A stretch of 39,295 nt of DNA, from contig NEWS02000004.1 in the NCBI GenBank assembly GCA_002869845.2, positions 1,723,297-1,762,591 of the forward strand, read 5' to 3'. This DNA comes from Nitrospira sp. CG24B. Its GTDB lineage: Bacteria > Nitrospirota > Nitrospiria > Nitrospirales > Nitrospiraceae. Shown one piece after another: positions 8,158 to 15,885 of this stretch. Position 1 is the first letter of the stretch, and each line of letters starts with the position of its first letter. A program made the position numbers and the translations under genes. A model generated the notes under the pieces. That model was given only the letters and a program-made list of their open reading frames with translations. It did no database searches and was not told the DNA's origin.

Positions 8158-8189
8158 AGACAGGCTCCTCATGAAGAGGAGACCTGTCT
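8158..8189 (-). terminator. possible stem-loop after the FGE-like gene
   Basis: AGACAGG and CCTGTCT plus CCTC/GAGG form a bulged hairpin of about 13 bp with a short loop, in the gap downstream of the 8304 gene. No T-run follows on the minus strand, so it may be a rho-dependent end or an RNA-stability element. Confidence 0.35.
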
Positions 8190-8303
8190 GCCTTAGCGGG
8201 CGACGCCGTGCGGAGTTTCGGCGTCACCTCTACAAAGCCAATAAACCGGCCTCCGAACTCTTGTCGTTGCCATCGTCTTATCTCGCACGCTCACTACAAC
8301 CGG

Positions 8304-9149
8304 TTACTTCTTCTGGATCACTTCCTCCAGACCACGGACACAGCGAAACCCGGTGCCATGAGTTTGCAAGGCGAACCCGCCGCGACCGCGCGCCGATGTG
8401 GTGATATCGGATGCTGGACTATGCCAGGACCCACCACGAATCGACCGAACCACTCCCTTTTTGTCGGGACCTTGTGGATTCCGATTGGGCGCATGTTGAT
8501 AGTAGTCCGCGTCGTACCAATCGGAGACCCACTCCCTGACGTTCCCGGCCATATCCTTCACCCCGTAGGGTGAATCTCCATCTGGAAGCGATCCGACCGC
8601 ATGCAGGGTACGCTCGTCCTCCCACTCTCGATCAATGTTTGCTCGCTTCGCCGTGGGTGGTTCATTCCCCCAGGGGTAGAGACGTCCGTCGGTCCCACGA
8701 GCAGCCTTTTCCCATTCTGCTTCCGTCGGCAGTCGTTTCTTCGCCCAACTACAATAGGCCTTCGCGTCGTACCAAGTTGTCTGGACCACCGGTAGTTGCT
8801 CTATGCCCTTAATCGATTGGAGGGGCTCGGTGCCATAGGGATTAGGTGGTGTGCGATGACCAATGGATTTCACGAAGGCCATATACCGTTCATTCGTCAC
8901 TTCGACTTGATCGATCGCAAACTCGTCCAGGTAGACGGATCGCTGAGGTCGCTCATCCTCCCGGCCTTTTCCTTCTGGATTGCCCATCAGAAATTCTCCG
9001 GCCGGAATCGTGACCATCGGCACCGGGTCAAGCTCTTTCGCTCCAGCGAATGCTTCCAGGCTGAGCAATTGCATCAGCACCAGAGCTGTGACAACCGCCA
9101 TCATCATTCTCTTGAGCTGAGTTGATCTCTGCCACAGACCAGTGATCAT
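8304..9149 (-). CDS. exported FGE/SUMF1-like protein, lacking the catalytic cysteines
   Basis: A 281-residue protein of the formylglycine-generating-enzyme fold. A signal segment (about residues 1-36) precedes the domain, which shows VTIPAGEFLMGN, KRLPTEAEWEKAARG, LYPWGN, AGNVREWVSDWY, RGGSW and a final GTGFRCVRG. True FGE needs a pair of copper-binding cysteines shortly before the final GFRC. Here that stretch reads WHSPASDITTSARGRGG with no cysteine, so sulfatase activation is not expected, and no sulfatase gene is near. It more likely acts as a binding or structural protein in the periplasm. Its start overlaps the stop of the upstream SmbP-like gene as ATGA, so the two are translationally coupled. 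It is one of four related proteins in the window. Confidence 0.9.
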   Translation of the reverse strand: MITGLWQRSTQLKRMMMAVVTALVLMQLLSLEAFAGAKELDPVPMVTIPAGEFLMGNPEGKGREDERPQRSVYLDEFAIDQVEVTNERYMAFVKSIGHRTPPNPYGTEPLQSIKGIEQLPVVQTTWYDAKAYCSWAKKRLPTEAEWEKAARGTDGRLYPWGNEPPTAKRANIDREWEDERTLHAVGSLPDGDSPYGVKDMAGNVREWVSDWYDADYYQHAPNRNPQGPDKKGVVRSIRGGSWHSPASDITTSARGRGGFALQTHGTGFRCVRGLEEVIQKK

Positions 9150-9514
9150 TTCTTCTGCTCCTTGCTACCCTTGATGGCTTGGGTGGTATGGAGTCTTACT
9201 TGCTTGATGAGCGCTTCAACCTTGCGCTTATCTCCTCGGTCAGCTGCTTCTTGTGCCTGGGTCACGAGGGTTCTGGCTTCGTGCAGGTGCTGCTCGATTT
9301 CCGCCTGAAGGGCAGGCGAGGCGACTGTTCCCCCCAATGCTGCCCGATGGTAGACCTCCCATGCCTGGTCCACTTCATGATTGGCCTTATGGACCAGCTG
9401 GGCCTTATCCTGATGCGCGTGTCCGGGTGAATCGATGGGCCCAGCGTGGAGGGATGAGTCTCCGAGTAGGGCGATGAGGAGAATCCCTCGATAAAGAATC
9501 TTCTTGAGTATCAT
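9146..9514 (-). CDS. small exported helical protein, SmbP-like
   Basis: A 122-residue protein with a signal peptide (residues 1-24, ending near SSLHAG) and an otherwise fully helical, charged body containing spaced histidines (HAHQ, HKANHE, EQHLHEAR, RLHTTQ). The heptad-like pattern of alanine, glutamate and histidine resembles the small metal-binding protein SmbP, but with fewer histidines than the clearer member at 23800. Start supported by GGAGGCGCACC. The stop overlaps the next gene (FGE-like) by 4 nt. A periplasmic metal-binding or scaffold role is inferred. Confidence 0.68.
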   Translation of the reverse strand: MILKKILYRGILLIALLGDSSLHAGPIDSPGHAHQDKAQLVHKANHEVDQAWEVYHRAALGGTVASPALQAEIEQHLHEARTLVTQAQEAADRGDKRKVEALIKQVRLHTTQAIKGSKEQKK

Positions 9515-9566
9515 TGGTGCGCCTCCGTCACGATCAAATCATGTACAAGTCCCGTAAAATCTTCCT

Positions 9567-10625
9567 TCACGGTCGCTTCATCGATTGTTCGATCAATTGT
9601 CGAAGATCCAGGAGTTCCCTATTCTTTGGGTCAAGGGCCAGTGCTGGAGCAAGGGTCTGCTGAGCTTCCGCAAAGCGCTCTCGTCCCATTTCGACATAGG
9701 TCATGATGGCGGCCTCTTTGATTCGCTGATCGATTTCTGGTGGGGCAGTCTTCGCGCAGCGGAATCCCAGACCCACGCCGTAGCTGTTATTGAGTGGATG
9801 ATTCCAGAACCGGTGGGTTGCCCTAGCTGTGCCCTCCGGGGCGATCCAGGAGCCACCGCGAATGACCCGCTTCTCGCCGACGGTCAGACGGTCCACGTAC
9901 GTCCCGGTTCCGCCCATCCACAGGGGTTGAGCGGGGCCGCTTGGATTCACACTCGTTTCAAGCCGTCCATAGTAGCGTGGGTCATACCAGTCGGAGACCC
10001 ACTCGAAGACATTGCCGGACATGTGATGTACGCCATAGTAGCTGGCTCCTTCTGGGTATGAATCGACGGGCATGGTGGCATCGTGCTTTTTCCCATAATT
10101 GACTTTCGCTGGATCAAAAGCGTTGCCCCAGGGATAGAGATTGCCATCTGGTCCTCGGGCGGCCTTTTCCCACTCTGCTTCCGTCGGCAGCCGTTTGCCT
10201 CGATAGTCGCAGAAGGCTCTCGCGTCCTCCCAATTCACTCCGACGACGGGCAGTTGAGACTTATTTAAACGGGGATCGTCCCAGTAGGCCGGAGCCGGGT
10301 GACCTTTCGCCTTGATGAATTCACCATAGTCTTTGTTCGAGACTTCATACTTATCAATGAAGTATGGATCCAAAAACACCATATGAGCGGGACTTTCGTC
10401 ATTCAGTGCTTCTGCAGACCAGGGTGTCTTCATTCGTCGTTCGAAAAGTGTGAGCTTTTTACCCGTGGCTACGGACTCTTCCCGGTCGAGCCCCATCACC
10501 GATCCTCCCTGGCCGATATACACCATGTCTTTCGGCGTCAGGTGCTCTTCGGCACGGACTGCCTGGTTCACTGTTATGAATGCGGTTGCCAGCGCCGCGA
10601 TCACAATGATTCTTGCTGTATGCAT
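9567..10625 (-). CDS. exported FGE/SUMF1-like protein with C-terminal helical repeat
   Basis: A 352-residue protein with a cleavable signal (MHTARIIVIAALATAF, ending at VRAEE). The FGE-like domain spans about residues 30-290: MVYIGQGGSVMG, GKRLPTEAEWEKAARG, LYPWGN, MSGNVFEWVSDWY, VIRGGSW, GLGFRCAKT. The catalytic cysteine pair is replaced (APEGTARATHRFWNHP), so it is not expected to make formylglycine. The last 50 residues (FAEAQQTLAPALALDPKNRE) look like one tetratricopeptide repeat, suggesting protein-protein contact. The gene at 12308 shares both halves and is a close paralogue. ATG preceded by GGAGGTCTGCA. Confidence 0.9.
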   Translation of the reverse strand: MHTARIIVIAALATAFITVNQAVRAEEHLTPKDMVYIGQGGSVMGLDREESVATGKKLTLFERRMKTPWSAEALNDESPAHMVFLDPYFIDKYEVSNKDYGEFIKAKGHPAPAYWDDPRLNKSQLPVVGVNWEDARAFCDYRGKRLPTEAEWEKAARGPDGNLYPWGNAFDPAKVNYGKKHDATMPVDSYPEGASYYGVHHMSGNVFEWVSDWYDPRYYGRLETSVNPSGPAQPLWMGGTGTYVDRLTVGEKRVIRGGSWIAPEGTARATHRFWNHPLNNSYGVGLGFRCAKTAPPEIDQRIKEAAIMTYVEMGRERFAEAQQTLAPALALDPKNRELLDLRQLIEQSMKRP

Positions 10626-10690
10626 TGCAGACCTCCATCACAAATTGGTTTGTCCATACAAGCAGTCCCGCCTCTTTCGGTACGCCCGGT

Positions 10691-12244
10691 TCAGCGGTGG
10701 TGCTGCGTTGCCGTCTGCCCATTTGGCATTTTCGACGTATCGAGGTCCCTCATTTCTCGCAACGCTGCTTGCGCGATTCCCCGTAACATCCCATTGAATA
10801 CAAACTCATGCGGCACGTAGAGGGAATACCAGTATAGCTGGCCTTTCAGTCCCACCGGATCAAAGATCGCCGTCTGCCGTATCTGTGTTGAAGAGCCGGC
10901 TTCCGTCACCTCAAACTCCAGCCATGCCCGCCCGGGCAAATTCATCTCGGACTTAAGCCGCAGGCGCCGATTCGGCTCGATCGCTTCGACGCGAAATGAG
11001 TCGACCGTGTCGCCGACGCGGAGGGTCGTGGAAGAAGGCCGTCCCCGTCCCATGCCGACACCCCCTTGAAGGAGGTCGATGAAGCCACGCACCCGCCACA
11101 GCCAGTTGCAGGCGTACCAACCATGGTTACCGCCGATTCTCTCAATGGACCTGAAGACGGCTTCTGGTGGCGCTTCGACGGTCAACGTTCGTGAATCGAC
11201 GATGCGTGTGCCAAATCTGACGCCTCCCCACGACGGCAGCCTGCCGGATGAAGAGAGCGCATCGGACCAGCGCGTTTCGGAGAAATGTCGCTCCTCACGG
11301 ACAAGGGCTCGGTGCATCGCTTCATTGATTCCCATCGGATGTACAGAGAAGGTTGTCAGCGCAGCATTGTCCCGTACCACCGTGACATGGACGATGCTCG
11401 CAATAATCGCTCGGCCGATGCGAGCGTAGAGCGGTGTGATCAACCCCAACCACAGAGCAGACAGCCAGGGGGTGAGGACCGGCACTGGGATGATGAGAGG
11501 CTTAAGCCCGCGTTGCCGCCCGTATGCCCGCATCATATCCGCGTAGGAGACTTTGTCTGCCCCGCCGACTTCATAGATACGGTATTTGGAGAGAGGAATC
11601 TGAAGCGCTTCAATCAGATAGTCCAACAAGTCGTCGATTCCGATCGGCTGCGCCTTCCCCTTGACCCATCTCGGTGTGAGCATGATCGGCAATCGTTCGA
11701 CCAGCGCGCGAACCAGCTCAAACGAGGCACTGCCGGAGCCAATCACGGCGGATGCGCGAAACTCACAGACCGGCAGGCCCGACTGCCTCAAGATGTCTCC
11801 AACCTCGTGCCGACTGCGCAAATGTGCCGAGAGTTCTTCTTCGTCGCTGCCCAAGCCTCCCACATAGACCAGTCCCTTCACACCCGCTGCTTTAGCTGCT
11901 TCGTTAAAGTTTTGGGCACCCTGCCTGTCTGCTTCTTCAAAAGAACCGCTCGAGCTCATGGAGTGGACCATGTAGTAGGCCACGTCGACCCCGCGCAATG
12001 CAGAATCCAGACTTGGACGATCAAGAACATCACCTGCCACAACTTCCGTCGTGGGCCCGACCTTTGGCTTGAGAATCTCTGGATGTCTGGCCAGACAGCG
12101 CAAGCGGTAACCCTGATTCTCCAGCGACGGCAGGAGGCGTCCACCAATGTATCCGCTGGCCCCAGTGAGAAGGATGAGGGAGGTCCCTGGGGTTGCTGCC
12201 GGGTTGGCTGTCGATGTACTTGGACCGGCGTCAGACTTGTTCAC
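10691..12244 (-). CDS. SDR-family oxidoreductase fused to DUF2867
   Basis: A 517-residue fusion. The N-terminal half (to about residue 300) is an NAD(P)-binding atypical short-chain dehydrogenase with LLTGASGYIGGRLLPSL and a YMVHSM segment. The C-terminal part (from about residue 330) is DUF2867, a START-like lipid-binding fold, with RWSDALSSSGRLPSWGGV near its border and GMGRGRPSSTTLRVGD. The combination suggests a membrane-lipid or quinone-related substrate, but this is unproven. It starts with GTG at 12244 behind GGGAGATCTGAA and lies between two paralogous FGE-like genes. This family is also common in photolyase neighbourhoods. Confidence 0.9.
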   Translation of the reverse strand: MNKSDAGPSTSTANPAATPGTSLILLTGASGYIGGRLLPSLENQGYRLRCLARHPEILKPKVGPTTEVVAGDVLDRPSLDSALRGVDVAYYMVHSMSSSGSFEEADRQGAQNFNEAAKAAGVKGLVYVGGLGSDEEELSAHLRSRHEVGDILRQSGLPVCEFRASAVIGSGSASFELVRALVERLPIMLTPRWVKGKAQPIGIDDLLDYLIEALQIPLSKYRIYEVGGADKVSYADMMRAYGRQRGLKPLIIPVPVLTPWLSALWLGLITPLYARIGRAIIASIVHVTVVRDNAALTTFSVHPMGINEAMHRALVREERHFSETRWSDALSSSGRLPSWGGVRFGTRIVDSRTLTVEAPPEAVFRSIERIGGNHGWYACNWLWRVRGFIDLLQGGVGMGRGRPSSTTLRVGDTVDSFRVEAIEPNRRLRLKSEMNLPGRAWLEFEVTEAGSSTQIRQTAIFDPVGLKGQLYWYSLYVPHEFVFNGMLRGIAQAALREMRDLDTSKMPNGQTATQHHR

Positions 12245-12307
12245 TTCAGATCTCCCATCAGGACTTGGACCAGGGGAGGGGGCGATAACCCCCCTCCCAG
12301 GCTTCGA

Positions 12308-13252
12308 CTACTTCTTCTTCATACTCTTCTGGATCAGTTCACGGGTTGCTAGGTACTCCTGGTTTCCCGGATCCGAGGCCAATGCTTTCTCAATGGCAGC
12401 CATGGCCTCCGCATTCTTTTCGGCACCCATGGCGACTAGTGCCTGGATGAATGCGTCACGTCCTGTTTGCACGGCTTCGTCCGGCACCGTCTGAACCGAC
12501 TTCGCGCAGCGAAAGCCGAGGCCGACTCCGTATGAATTGTTATCAGGCTGATTCCAGAATCGGTGACTCGTGTGCAGCGAGGTTTCCGGTGCGAGCCAGG
12601 AACCGCCGCGTAGCACCCGCACCGGTCCTTGATTGGCGAAGTTGTACCCCTTCTCTGCGCCGCGGGGATTCATTGCTGGACTGGTCTTGTAGTAGTTGAG
12701 GTCATACCAATCCTCGACCCATTCGAATACGTTTCCAGCCATGTTATAGACACCATAGCCACTCACCCCTTCCGGGTAGGAATCGACAGGTGTCGTCCGG
12801 CCCACATTCTGCCCATAGTTGGCCTTCTTTGGATCGAGCATGTGACCCCATGGGTAGTGGCTGTCGCCCTGTGGACCCTTAGCCGCTCGCTCCCACTCTG
12901 CTTCTGTCGGCAGCCGTTTGCCATCCCACTTGCAGAATGCATTGGCATCAGTCCAGCTCACACCGACAACTGGATGGTTAGGCTTACTGAGCCTTGGGTC
13001 ATCCCAATAGGCCGGTGCCGGGTGACTGGTGGCCTTCATAAACTCCTTGTAGCGAGCATTCGAGGCTTCGAACTTGTCGATCAGATAAGCATCAAGTACG
13101 ACTTGGTGCTGGGCTTCATCTGAATGTTCGCTACTCCCCATGGTGAATTCTCCCTTCGGGATGGTGACCATGTCCGCCGCTGTGGCGACTGAGACGGCCC
13201 CTACCATCACTACCACCCCCACTCCCACCTGAAACGACATTCGACTCCGCAT
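12308..13252 (-). CDS. exported FGE/SUMF1-like protein with C-terminal helical repeat
   Basis: A 314-residue protein with a signal peptide (residues 1-25, cleavage near VATAAD). The domain shows MVTIPKGEFTMGS, KRLPTEAEWERAAKG, YPWGH, MAGNVFEWVEDWY, VLRGGSWLAPE and GLGFRCAKS. The cysteine pair needed for formylglycine formation is absent (TSLHTSHRFWNQP). The C-terminus (EAMAAIEKALASDPGNQEYL) is one TPR-like helical hairpin, as in the 9567 gene, so the two arose by duplication with the SDR gene between them. The ATG follows AAGGAGGTAGCTT. It is preceded by a perfect 17-bp palindrome. Confidence 0.9.
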   Translation of the reverse strand: MRSRMSFQVGVGVVVMVGAVSVATAADMVTIPKGEFTMGSSEHSDEAQHQVVLDAYLIDKFEASNARYKEFMKATSHPAPAYWDDPRLSKPNHPVVGVSWTDANAFCKWDGKRLPTEAEWERAAKGPQGDSHYPWGHMLDPKKANYGQNVGRTTPVDSYPEGVSGYGVYNMAGNVFEWVEDWYDLNYYKTSPAMNPRGAEKGYNFANQGPVRVLRGGSWLAPETSLHTSHRFWNQPDNNSYGVGLGFRCAKSVQTVPDEAVQTGRDAFIQALVAMGAEKNAEAMAAIEKALASDPGNQEYLATRELIQKSMKKK

Positions 13253-13276
13253 AAGCTACCTCCTTAGTTTTTTAGC

Positions 13277-13293
13277 ACCAGGACAATCCTGGT
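13277..13293. promoter_or_regulatory. 17-bp palindrome upstream of the FGE-like gene
   Basis: ACCAGGA and TCCTGGT are perfect 7-bp arms around CAA, 25 nt upstream of the 13252 start. The size suits a dimeric repressor operator. It could also be a short leader hairpin. No protein is known to bind it. Confidence 0.4.
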
Positions 13294-13496
13294 AGAGCAT
13301 AGATCTGAACTTTGACGTTCATGAATATGGATTGCAAGACGGCTCATCTTTGCCGGAAGCGCCGTTGTCCCCTCGTGCCAGGTACCTCAATTCTGATGTC
13401 GCAGGAGGACGTGATTGTCGACGTCACGCATTTTACTCAGCGATCGCCGTCAAGCTCAGGCATGACAGGAGACCGGGTCATTTCTCTGATGGTTCT

Positions 13497-13518
13497 GGCG
13501 AGTATTTCAATACTCGCC
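13497..13518 (-). terminator. hairpin overlapping the cupredoxin stop codon
   Basis: GGCGAGTATT and AATACTCGCC are perfect 10-bp arms around a 2-nt centre, spanning the TGA of the 13507 gene. The stem is strong but no T-run follows, so it may attenuate read-through or protect the transcript end. Confidence 0.5.
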
Positions 13519-13977
13519 CTTCGTCTCCACGACCAGGAATTCCCCTTTCATATGAGTGTGAATATCGCACCAGAATGGAACCTGCGCCGTTTCCTGCTCC
13601 GGATTAGATAAATGAGAGAAGTGCAAAGTCATGACCTTCCCAGGTTCAAGATGATAGGCTCTGTATCCTTTGCCTTTTGAGTCTCTCGTCTCCACACCAT
13701 CGCCCTCCTTCTTGATGATTCCCTTCGTGAACGCCGGGGAAGTGATGCCATGGGGAATGGTGCCATTGTTGCGGATCGTGATTGATGTCAATTGATTGGG
13801 CATCGTGTGCCCTTTGACGCTGTACCCCAGGTCTGTGATTGTAATGTCGACATGCATCTCACCCTTATCCATCGCCTGGACGACGGATCGCCCACCCAAC
13901 GCTATGACCGTGAGCACGATGGCCCCCATAGCTAGTTGAACCAGTAACCGATTTCTTAGACACGTTTTGATTTTCAT
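13507..13977 (-). CDS. exported cupredoxin-like copper protein
   Basis: A 156-residue protein with a signal peptide (about residues 1-35) and a beta-rich domain ending in a cupredoxin copper-site loop. Candidate ligands are His76 (TIPHGI) and the C-terminal FWCDIHTHMKGEF with Cys137, His140, His142 and Met143. The Cys-x2-His spacing occurs in plastocyanin-type and nitrosocyanin-type sites, but the following H-x-H-M is more compact than in classical blue copper proteins, so the site type is open. It would carry electrons or sense copper in the periplasm. The ATG at 13977 has GGGAGGG upstream. It follows the zinc-ribbon gene and probably belongs to the transcript starting at the divergent CarH-like promoter. 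Confidence 0.82.
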   Translation of the reverse strand: MKIKTCLRNRLLVQLAMGAIVLTVIALGGRSVVQAMDKGEMHVDITITDLGYSVKGHTMPNQLTSITIRNNGTIPHGITSPAFTKGIIKKEGDGVETRDSKGKGYRAYHLEPGKVMTLHFSHLSNPEQETAQVPFWCDIHTHMKGEFLVVETKGEY

Positions 13978-14079
13978 CACGCCCTCCCTAAGGTTGAATG
14001 ACAAGCTTAAATCGCTATCGAAAATGTCCCATTATTTTGCTTCGTAATCTAATCGTATAAATCGCAGATGAAAGCCCGT

Positions 14080-14373
14080 CTATCGATGTTTCATCGCACA
14101 ATTGCTCGGCAAAAACTTTCCTGCAAGCTGGAGCACCATCGGCTCTTGACGAATGCGACGATTCCGCAAGATGACAGGATCGACGATGTCACCGCACTGC
14201 ACGCATCGTCTTGTGGCACATTCCAGCTCGCTCGTACTGTTCCACAGGTCCATAGAGACTTCCTTCACCATGAGACCGCCGCATCTCAGGCAAACCAGCT
14301 GAAGCAGTACTGAAGAGAAATCTGAGTGACTCAGAAGTTCACCGATTTTCGCTTTCTGCTCTGCTCTCGCCAT
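14080..14373 (-). CDS. small zinc-ribbon protein
   Basis: A 97-residue protein with two cysteine knuckles, CLRCGG near residue 34 and CVQCGD near residue 63, which should bind one zinc. The remainder is helical at the N-terminus (MARAEQKAKIGELLSHS) and basic at the C-terminus. No family is recognised; it could be a small nucleic-acid-binding or regulatory protein. The start at 14373 is fixed by GGAGGTCATC. It is the first gene leftward from the CarH-like divergent promoter, with a leader of about 42 nt, so it is likely directly regulated. Confidence 0.7.
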   Translation of the reverse strand: MARAEQKAKIGELLSHSDFSSVLLQLVCLRCGGLMVKEVSMDLWNSTSELECATRRCVQCGDIVDPVILRNRRIRQEPMVLQLAGKFLPSNCAMKHR

Positions 14374-14394
14374 GATGACCTCCATTGGCATAAG

Positions 14395-14498
14395 TTCAAT
14401 GTTTGTCATAAGTATGTCTAATGTATAATGGATATATGTCCATAGTGTCAAGTGTTATTTGTTAAAAATTTGACCAACATTGAACATTGGAATAGAAT
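14395..14498. promoter_or_regulatory. divergent promoters and repeat operator, CarH-like gene 1
   Basis: Rightward promoter: TTGACC (14470-14475), a 17-nt spacer starting AACATTGAACAT, and TAGAAT (14493-14498); the regulator ATG is only 13 nt after the -10. Leftward promoter: TTGACA (14451-14446), 18 nt, TATACA (14427-14422), with TGGACAT inside its spacer. Heptamers ending in CAT on the minus strand recur with about 7-nt periodicity (14414-14442), and TTCAATGTTTGT at 14395-14406 mirrors the rightward box. Direct repeats suit the head-to-tail DNA binding known for CarH. The same arrangement recurs at 26326-26432. Confidence 0.72.
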
Positions 14499-14511
14499 TG
14501 GCTCACTGAAA

Positions 14512-15429
14512 ATGAATGCTCATAGAATTCATAGGGTTGCGAAACTCACCGGGCTTTCACGGGATGTTATTCGAGTATGGGAGCGTCGGTTTGAAATCAT
14601 AAAACCGACTAGAGGGGCCAATCGTTATCGCAATTATTCCGATGAAGATGTCGCATTGCTCAGGTTCCTGAAAGAGCAGTTGGATGCTGGAGGCTCGATC
14701 GGAGAGCTGTCGAAATTAGGGCGAGAGGAGTTGTTGAATCGAGCACGAGCCAGTGCGCCGCAAGTGTCATTCGTCGACAATGTATTCAGCAGACTCCTGC
14801 AGGAACTGTTGTCTAGTTTGAATCCATTCAATCGTGTGATCTTTGAGAAGCGTTTGAACGGCGCCGTGGCGGTGATTCCCTTTGAGGAAGCGCTGCATGG
14901 GATCTTGCTCCCGCTTCAGGAGCAGGTGGGGCAGCTCTGGCACGATGGTCATCTGGACGTGGCCATCGAACATTACGTCACGAGGCAAATCCAACAAAAG
15001 ATTTTCTCCGCCATGAATCAGCTTCCAGTCGCTGAATATGGTGCCAAAGTGGTTGTGGCCTGCCCGCCCGGCGAGGAACACGACATTGCCGCGTTTGCAG
15101 TTGCCTACCGATGTCGTGTTCGTGGCTGTCGAGTTCACTACTTGGGAGCCAATGTGCCTCTTGGCTCACTGGCCAAGATCTGTGAGGAGGTTGAACCAGA
15201 TCTGACCATCATGTCATTTCCTGTCGCACTTTCCGAGGCCAATGCGGCTGAGTTGGTTCAAACCCTTGCCAATGAAGTGTGCCCCGCCTCCGATGTTGCC
15301 GTCGGCGGTCATGGCGCGCTCGCGATGCGCGACCTTTTCATGAAATACAATATTACGGTTCTGGAGAACTTCGCTGACTTGGATCACCTGCTGAATCGAT
15401 TGATGAGACAAACCGTCTCTCGCGGGTAA
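14512..15429 (+). CDS. CarH/LitR-type MerR regulator with B12-binding domain (copy 1)
   Basis: A 305-residue regulator. Residues 1-70 are a MerR winged helix (HRIHRVAKLTGLSRDVIRVW). Residues about 90-165 form the helical capping bundle with the W-x9-E-H signature of B12 photoreceptors: Trp143, His144, Glu153, His154. The C-terminal B12-binding domain has GEEHD with His190 as the expected lower cobalt ligand. In the CarH family, adenosylcobalamin in the dark drives tetramer formation and repression, and light releases DNA. All key residues are kept with family spacing. The start at 14512 has no ribosome site and a leader of only about 7 nt. It is followed after 18 nt by the DUF393 gene and then by a photolyase. 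Confidence 0.93.
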   Translation: MNAHRIHRVAKLTGLSRDVIRVWERRFEIIKPTRGANRYRNYSDEDVALLRFLKEQLDAGGSIGELSKLGREELLNRARASAPQVSFVDNVFSRLLQELLSSLNPFNRVIFEKRLNGAVAVIPFEEALHGILLPLQEQVGQLWHDGHLDVAIEHYVTRQIQQKIFSAMNQLPVAEYGAKVVVACPPGEEHDIAAFAVAYRCRVRGCRVHYLGANVPLGSLAKICEEVEPDLTIMSFPVALSEANAAELVQTLANEVCPASDVAVGGHGALAMRDLFMKYNITVLENFADLDHLLNRLMRQTVSRG

Positions 15430-15447
15430 CGAGGAGAGGACGATCAG

Positions 15448-15858
15448 ATGGCATCGTACCCACTCACAGTATTCTTCGATGGAGCCTGCCCAATTTGCGA
15501 TCGAGAGATCGCCCTTATGAGGCGGTTGGACAGGCATCGGCGGCTGTTATTGTGCGACTTCTCACGGCCGGACTATGACCCAACATCCATAAACATATCC
15601 CCCGCTGAACTTGGGAGAATCATTCATGCCCGTTGGGGTGATGGGACCGTCATCACCGGCGTCGATGTGTTCCGAGCCATGTGGGAGGCAGTCGGCCTGG
15701 GATTCTTGGCGAGGCTCACCCGTTTTTCTCTCATCGAGCCACTTGTCGTGAAGGCATATGCCTGGTTCGCACGGAACCGCTTGAGGCTCACCGGTCGCTC
15801 GCATAGCTGTACGGGAGACGCTTGCAGATCAGCCCCTTCAAGCCGGCACAAGCCGTAA
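15448..15858 (+). CDS. DUF393 thiol-disulfide oxidoreductase-like protein
   Basis: A 136-residue protein of the DCC/DUF393 family, a thioredoxin-like fold. The active-site-like motif is FFDGACPICDREI at residues 10-22, and a later GVDVFRAMW segment is also typical. The final 25 residues contain two further cysteines. The ATG follows GGAGAGGACGATCAG. It lies 18 nt after the B12 regulator and 27 nt before the Fe-S photolyase, a common association in light-response clusters. Its substrate is not known. Confidence 0.88.
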   Translation: MASYPLTVFFDGACPICDREIALMRRLDRHRRLLLCDFSRPDYDPTSINISPAELGRIIHARWGDGTVITGVDVFRAMWEAVGLGFLARLTRFSLIEPLVVKAYAWFARNRLRLTGRSHSCTGDACRSAPSSRHKP

Positions 15859-15885
15859 AAAGATCGAACTTAGCTGGGGCGAATC

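Noticed and set aside
8304..13252. Sulfatase-activating formylglycine-generating enzymes
   Set aside because: All copies lack the cysteine pair needed for the reaction and no sulfatase gene is present in the window.
14414..14442. CRISPR-like repeat array
   Set aside because: The repeats are 7-nt and contiguous with no spacers, and fit a promoter operator instead.
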